64,000 nt of DNA from Cryptomeria japonica (Eukaryota > Streptophyta > Pinopsida > Cupressales > Cupressaceae), in the NCBI RefSeq assembly GCF_030272615.1, contig NC_081415.1, positions 624,773,740 to 624,837,739 on the forward strand, written 5' to 3'. Below are positions 58,311-64,000 of the stretch, piece by piece. Both the position numbers and the translations under genes were made by a program. The notes under the pieces are model-generated. The model had not been told where the DNA came from. It worked only from the letters and a program-made list of their open reading frames with translations, and did not search any database. Each line of letters starts with the position of its first letter. Position 1 is the stretch's first letter.

Positions 58311-59301
58311 AGAATTCTATATAACTAATTATATATATTGTTTATCTTAATGAGTTATTATTATAGCATAAAATAAATTGACAGAAATAATCTATGATGA
58401 TTTAAATTAACATATGTTTCATTTCTAGAAATATTGAACACAAAAGAAACTAAAAAAATTTCAATACAGTTATGAATCTATATCCATTCAAACAACAAAC
58501 CCAACATAATGCATATATTAAATGTAGGTTCCTAAGTGATTTTGAATATTAGTATATAGACAAATATTGTCACAAGAGATCTATATATATTGTGTTATTA
58601 CATGGGTTGACGCTAGCATCAAGATGGGATTGTTGAACATGTGCATATATTAACTATAAGTTGTACTAGAAAAAAAATGATATGCACGAAGTTGACATAA
58701 ATATAATGAATATTAAAATTTACTACAACATGTAATAGAGTTAATAGTGTTAACTTACTTCCATAAATTTGTATAATTATTGGTCAAAATTGCATATTGT
58801 ATCTATATTTGAAAAATAAACAACATTATAAGTACCAAGACAATTTTATGAGTTCAAATTAAATACAATGAATCACCAAAATTAATCATCTACTAGAGAA
58901 AAAAAGATTCAAGATATTCATCATGATACAGTTTAATGACAACTATTACAAAAGTTGTTCTTTATTTTTCATTTTTGTCACATATTTTACATTTCTTATG
59001 TTGGAGTAGTGTTCAAATGAGAATTAGGATGATATTATTAAATGAATAAAGAAATTTTTATCATGAGATAATGGTGAATATTAAACCTAAATTTTATACA
59101 CTACAAATATCTATAGTGGAATGTTTTACATTGATCCTTATAAACTATGTATAGTTACAACTCATGCCATTTTAATCATAATTTGCAAGTAGCTTACCCT
59201 TCTAATATGTAGAATAAAAAATATGAGTTAGGTTTTATGTTTGAAAAACTACTTGTTTATGTATAAACTCCATGATTATGTGTAATGGTAATTTAGGTTG
59301 T
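58311..59301. other. AT-rich spacer, no gene recognised
   Basis: No open frame or repeat partner is evident. Confidence 0.4.
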
Positions 59302-60111
59302 TACACTCTTAACCAATAACATACATGGGGATATGTGTATCCAACTTGTGGATATAATAGTCTATCATTAAGTTATATCAGTATTATGATTATAGTTTTA
59401 TATAGGTAGTAAGGTCAACCTAGACACATTCCATGACATAAGTATGATACATATATAAGGTCATATGGTTAGTTTATTATTAGAATATTATTAATTTTAT
59501 TCTTATTCAAGACTTGTGAGGGTAGGTTGCAAGATGGAAGAGATTATACATAATGTGCAAGTTGGAAGCCTTCTTGAACTCAATTCTTTTGAAGTTCTTT
59601 TTAATGGCAATGATAATGTAGTCTGCTAGAACTTCACACAGTCTTTTTTTATTATTTAAAACCCCATTATTGCATTCTTTCGAGACACCACAACAGAGAT
59701 GAAATAAGGCCAAACACAAGAGTTCCACAATTAGGAAGTGGGATAAGCGGTGGGACCAGCTATCTATAATGCCCTTGACACTGTTTTACCGAACCCAACT
59801 CAATAGAAAAAGGATGTGGGATTTTTGCCTATTGTTCCATGTACAATTACATTGAATTAAGGCATGGTCAATGCTTTCCTCAAATTGTTTATAAAGAAAA
59901 TGCACTATGAATACCTACATACCTCCTATTTGTATATTATCAATAGTAAGGACCTTCTTCTAGTAGAATAACTTTTACATAGCTATTTTCCTCAAAATTT
60001 TCTCAAAGTTATTTCTTTGTCTAGAGGTCATCCTTTAACTCAATTAGTGAATAAGAAAATTTATAACGATTATTTTTTTACTCTTTTAGAGGATACATCT
60101 AAAATTTAAAA

Positions 60112-60287
<176 letters not shown>

Positions 60288-60435
60288 ATTTATAGAATTC
60301 AGTGGCCCAAAAAACCAATTTTATAGGTAACTATTTTAATCTAAACCTTCATAGCTTAACTCCTTTGTGTGGAAATAGATTGGTCATGGAGAAATATTTA
60401 TATTCTATATCATTCATTTTGGTTTTCAAGCATCC

Positions 60436-62220
60436 TCATGCTCTTTATGATAGGATTTTATTTAATTGAAAGAAGTTGTCTTATTGGATTACCAAGCCTC
60501 TTTCTCTAGTACAAAATTTTTGAGTGTACTTTAATATTTTGATGGATACACATGTTTACTATTCATCCTACAAGGTTCCTTCTAAATTTTCCTATTAGAA
60601 ACTTATAAATATTCTTAAAAAATTTCTTTGGGATTCCTTTGAGAATAATAGAGGTTTGCATCATGTGGCTTCAGATTTTTATTCTCTCCCTCTCAAATTA
60701 GAGTGTTGGTCTTAATTTTTGCTGAATTATAAGGATCAACTTTATGTGCAAATATCACAATGAAAATAGAGGTTAAAATATCTTAATGCATCATAGCATC
60801 CCTTTACGAATTCCCTTTGAGAGGGAATCTTGAAAGGCGATCGACATTTACACCCTTCTTATCATGAAGGAGCTCATCTAGATCTTCAAGATAATTTTGT
60901 GATAAAAAGTATTTGGTGAGCTATTAATCCATCAAGTTGTAATTAGTTTGGTTGTAGTGACTTTCAAACTAGGATTTTTATAAATAAAGAATTTTTTTAT
61001 GATGGTCTCCTATTCTCCCTCATCAAGGTAATCCCCTAGCTAGGATTGCATGTCTCCATTTTTTTTTTTTTTATGAAGACAATCAAGTGCCTTCTAGATA
61101 TTTTTTTAAAAGGAATAGGAATTTTCTCACTTTTTTATGAAAATTATAAAAAAAAAATTTCCAATAAGGACCCACAAACATTTCTAAGTTGTTAATGATT
61201 TGGTGCCTCTATATATAATTCAAATGATTGGGGTTCATTGTTTGAAGCCCTAGTGGAAAGATTGAAAATAGTATCCTAAGATACTATTTTGTAATGACAA
61301 ACCTAACAATCACTACTCCTAACTCTCTCTACATTTATATATGGTGAATATTTTAAACTAGATATGGATGTTGTAATCCTCTTTAAGCACCTAGTAACAC
61401 ATGTTTCAAATTTTTAGTTAGCTATTCTAGAGATAAATCTTTCTTTTTTTATTTATGTATTCATTTTCAAAGCCTTAAATTAATTGGTTCTAGATTAATT
61501 CACATTGGGATTAGGGAACCTCAATGCCCATTTTCTGAAATTCTTAAGCACCTCTTCTAGACTTGTAAGCTATATGGGATTAGATTAGTATTTTTTCAAT
61601 CTTTTCTTAACTTGAGTTTTCCTCTTGTAATATGATTTAATTAGGGGCTTAGCCTAGAATACCTTCTAAATATGCCTAGGATTGGAACACTTTGAGGGTA
61701 GAATATATTTTCAATATATGGAAGGATAAGAATTCTACTTTATTTTTTAGAAATTTGGTTGATTACAATTTCTCACATTACACTGAGGTGATCATTTGTT
61801 CTAGCATTGTTGTATAAATCTAGTTGCAAGAAAACAAGGTTGCACTTAAAGTAGCACATATTCAATTGATTTTGGATCATTCGGGCAATGTTCCATGCAC
61901 TATTGCTAGAGTCTCTCTACTTTCACCTCTTGTCAAAATCATTGTACAACTTGTGAATGTCGATGTGGACATAGTCAATGTACTTGTAGTGAATAAGATG
62001 CATATTCCCATGTTTTCCAACCTTTTACAAGAAGAGATACAGACCATTCACAACCTGCCCACTACTACTTTACTTCTATCTAGACTCTAGTTATGGGTTT
62101 AGTGGTTGGCCTAACATTGGCAATTTCTATCATCTTACTCTTGTTATATTGTTTATTCATAACACTCATAATTTTTATGAAAGAAAAATAAACATGTTAA
62201 TGATAGTTGGGAACTTTCTA
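60436..62220 (+). pseudogene. LINE second-frame remnant (copy B)
   Basis: 60,440-60,700 reads, with stops, like the RT C-terminus of plant LINEs (KKLSYWITKPLSL..., VYYSSYKVPSKFSY, KKFLWDSFEN, then GLHHVASDFYSLPLK). Farther on, NIWKDKN recurs near 61,713. Both fit the plant LINE order and occur in the same places in copy A. The 88-codon open stretch 61,824-62,090 is the clearest surviving frame downstream, but its product is not recognised. Confidence 0.58.
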
Positions 62221-62353
62221 TCAACACTTTTATCATTTACTCTTGTTAATTCTATCGACACTTTTATCATTTCTATCATCTTACTCTTGTTATATTATTT
62301 ATTCATAACACTCATCTTTTTGATGAAAGAAAGATAAACATGTTAACGATAGT
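62124..62353. repeat. ~146-bp tandem duplication
   Basis: 'tttctatcatcttactcttg' and the following ~80 bp at 62,124 recur at 62,270. Copy A has only one unit (near 4,290), so the duplication is specific to copy B. Confidence 0.75.
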
Positions 62354-63712
62354 CAGTTTCCTTTTTACCCATTGCTTTCTTGTTCTTCTTGCCTCCCCAT
62401 TCCAATTATTCCCCGGTCATTAATTGTGGGCACATACCAATTGTGTCTACTTCATAAAATTTCTTTTCATTTATCGATTTCACTCAAGGTTAATTCAAAC
62501 CCAAGCTTTTACCTAGGAAAACCCTTTTAAAATAACACCATTTCTCTCTTTTGTATGTACAAGTGGTAGGATATGGAGACAAGATATATAGATGTGAGAA
62601 GAGTAGACAGAGGAAAAAACCAGCCCTGATCCTTCTTCAATTGTCACCAAGACTAAAAGTTTCTCGCTGAGAAGGAAATTTGGTACCCAACATTCCTCTA
62701 TCTGAAATTCTTTGAGTGGTCTCAATTATTTGCTATGCTATCTCCACAAGCATGTCTCCTATCTCCACATCAACTATAGAGTGATTACGAGACAAGTTTT
62801 GCTAATTATTTTGGGTACACAAGTTCGATGAAGCTTTCTTTATAAACATGAGTCTGTCTACTTTTCTTTGGCAATGGACTATTGTTAAAACATTGCGGCC
62901 ACAAGTTTGTGTTCTATCGGCCAGCCAAGTAAGGATGGTGAGCGCTAAAACCAAGGTAGGAAGGAAAAGTCATATGGTATTTATATCTTGCATTTACCAT
63001 TCTTGAATTGTAAATCATAACCCTTATCAACCATCTGTCCAACACTGAAAAGATTATTGCTTCAAATCTTCAAAAGATACCAAATTGTATCTCAGGCTAA
63101 GGGGACATTTCAGACTTATCAGGATTACTATTTGTGTCCCTTCATGCATCTTCTCATAGGGACCAAGATTGAATTTGTGTTCCTTCATGCATCTACTCAT
63201 CTCTAGGTGTTGAGGTAGTCTCATCGTTGTCCTCTTCTTCATTTCCCTTGATCTCTTAGGTGTGATGAGTGAGAGTAAATCTATTAATTTCAAGAAGGAA
63301 GATCCTCTATCTCGGAATGGCTAAGGGAAAGACTAGATCAAGATGTAATAGTAGTAGATGAAGAACCAACATACGACATAGCACTAACCATAGTAGTGTT
63401 TTCACTTTAACAAAGGGTGTCTCTATGTTGTAACTGAGGTTCAATATGAAGTAAAGAGGAGAATATCCTGATAAGTCTGAATTGTCTCCTTAGCTCGAGG
63501 TACTTTGTTATCCTCAAATGCTAAACCCATGAATGAGAGTGCATCATATCCATAAAGTGCTTTGAAAGGAGACATGCTTGTGGACATGTGAGATCATTTC
63601 CCATGGTTAATCGAGCACTCCCTCTGATTACTATGCATCATATTCGTAAAGTGCTATGAAAGGAGATATGCTTGTGGACATGTGATCATTTCCTGTGGTT
63701 AATTGAGCACTT
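62354..63712 (-). mobile_element. Rearranged Ty3/gypsy fragment with integrase C-terminus
   Basis: Absent from copy A, which passes directly from a position equivalent to 62,238 to one equivalent to 63,713. On the minus strand, 63,440-63,590 reads SPFKALYGYDALSF, GLAFEDNKVPRAKETIQTYQ, the conserved region near the end of gypsy integrases. A second partial copy (SPFIALYEYDA) lies at 63,630-63,700 as a ~94-bp tandem repeat. A third, inverted piece matching the last part lies at 63,091-63,125. 62,510-62,725 may be LTR sequence. No complete element is present. Confidence 0.7.
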
Positions 63713-64000
63713 GCTAACGTATGGGGTAAACTAGATGATGGAGATCCCCTCCTCTAATAGATACATTTTCTCTTGCACGTAACCACCTGTTTGCTTATTT
63801 TGTTCTACAATTTTTCCTTTAAACTTAAAGAATTATTTTTTCTACCTATTTTTTTTATCTATAATATTACTCCATAAATAACAATAATAATAGACTTAAT
63901 CATAAACAAAAGTCCTAAAATTCAAAAGAGCCTAAAACTCTATTTTAAGAATAAGTGATGTATTTATGTACATCAATTATGCTGGTTTACAAGCTTATTA

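Noticed and set aside
60440-61100. Plastid-derived insert (matK-like)
   Set aside because: A few hydrophobic stretches suggested it, but the order of motifs (RT tail, then IWKDKN) fits a LINE better and no plastid gene aligns convincingly.

Overview
The window looks like plant nuclear DNA from a large, repeat-rich and methylated genome, probably a gymnosperm. That assignment rests on the style of the repeats (old, decayed Ty1/copia and Ty3/gypsy LTR elements, L1-type LINEs with a zf-RVT/RNase H tail, long AT-rich spacers) and is not proven. I see no intact cellular gene, no rRNA or canonical tRNA gene, and no bacterial or CRISPR-like feature. Almost everything recognisable is transposon sequence in various states of decay. 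One short open stretch (38,688-38,900, minus) is the only candidate for host coding DNA.

Layout. 318-4,761 and 59,302-64,000 are two diverged copies of one LINE-derived segment in the same orientation, about 59 kb apart start to start. Copy A is interrupted by an internally deleted LTR element (721-2,734). Copy B carries an extra block with a long TC/TA microsatellite and a rearranged Ty3/gypsy integrase fragment. 4,767-11,437 is a complete but broken Ty1/copia element on the plus strand (target site duplication ATCTG). 11,443-14,690 is AT-rich with two roughly 290-bp direct repeats. A LINE tail (14,700-14,959 plus 22,628-23,250) is split by a second copia element on the minus strand (14,960-22,627, duplication GGAAG). 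23,499-33,774 is a 10.3-kb LTR element on the minus strand (duplication GGAGG) whose primer binding site matches tRNA-Trp. It has no recognisable pol and carries one decayed, repeat-rich reading frame of unknown kind.

33,780-38,340 is AT-rich and includes the first copy of an unclassified dispersed repeat; the second copy is at 56,600-58,310. 39,689-44,921 is a non-autonomous copia element on the minus strand with gag and a protease remnant but no integrase or reverse transcriptase. It abuts a fragment of a relative (about 45,250-46,581), then a gag/protease-only gypsy element (46,582-49,763), which in turn interrupts the end of another LTR (49,764-50,300). 50,301-54,000 holds nothing I can name. 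54,021-54,260 is a candidate tRNA-derived SINE. 55,372-56,260 is another LINE zf-RVT/RNase H tail.

How the parts work together: no element here looks able to move by itself. The two pol-bearing copia elements have stops, frameshifts and active-site changes. The other three LTR elements lack pol and would have depended on enzymes supplied in trans. Many inactivating changes in the copia elements are G-to-A or C-to-T, as expected from deamination of methylated cytosine under silencing. The nesting gives a relative order: LINE tails first, then LTR elements inside them, then deletion and point decay.
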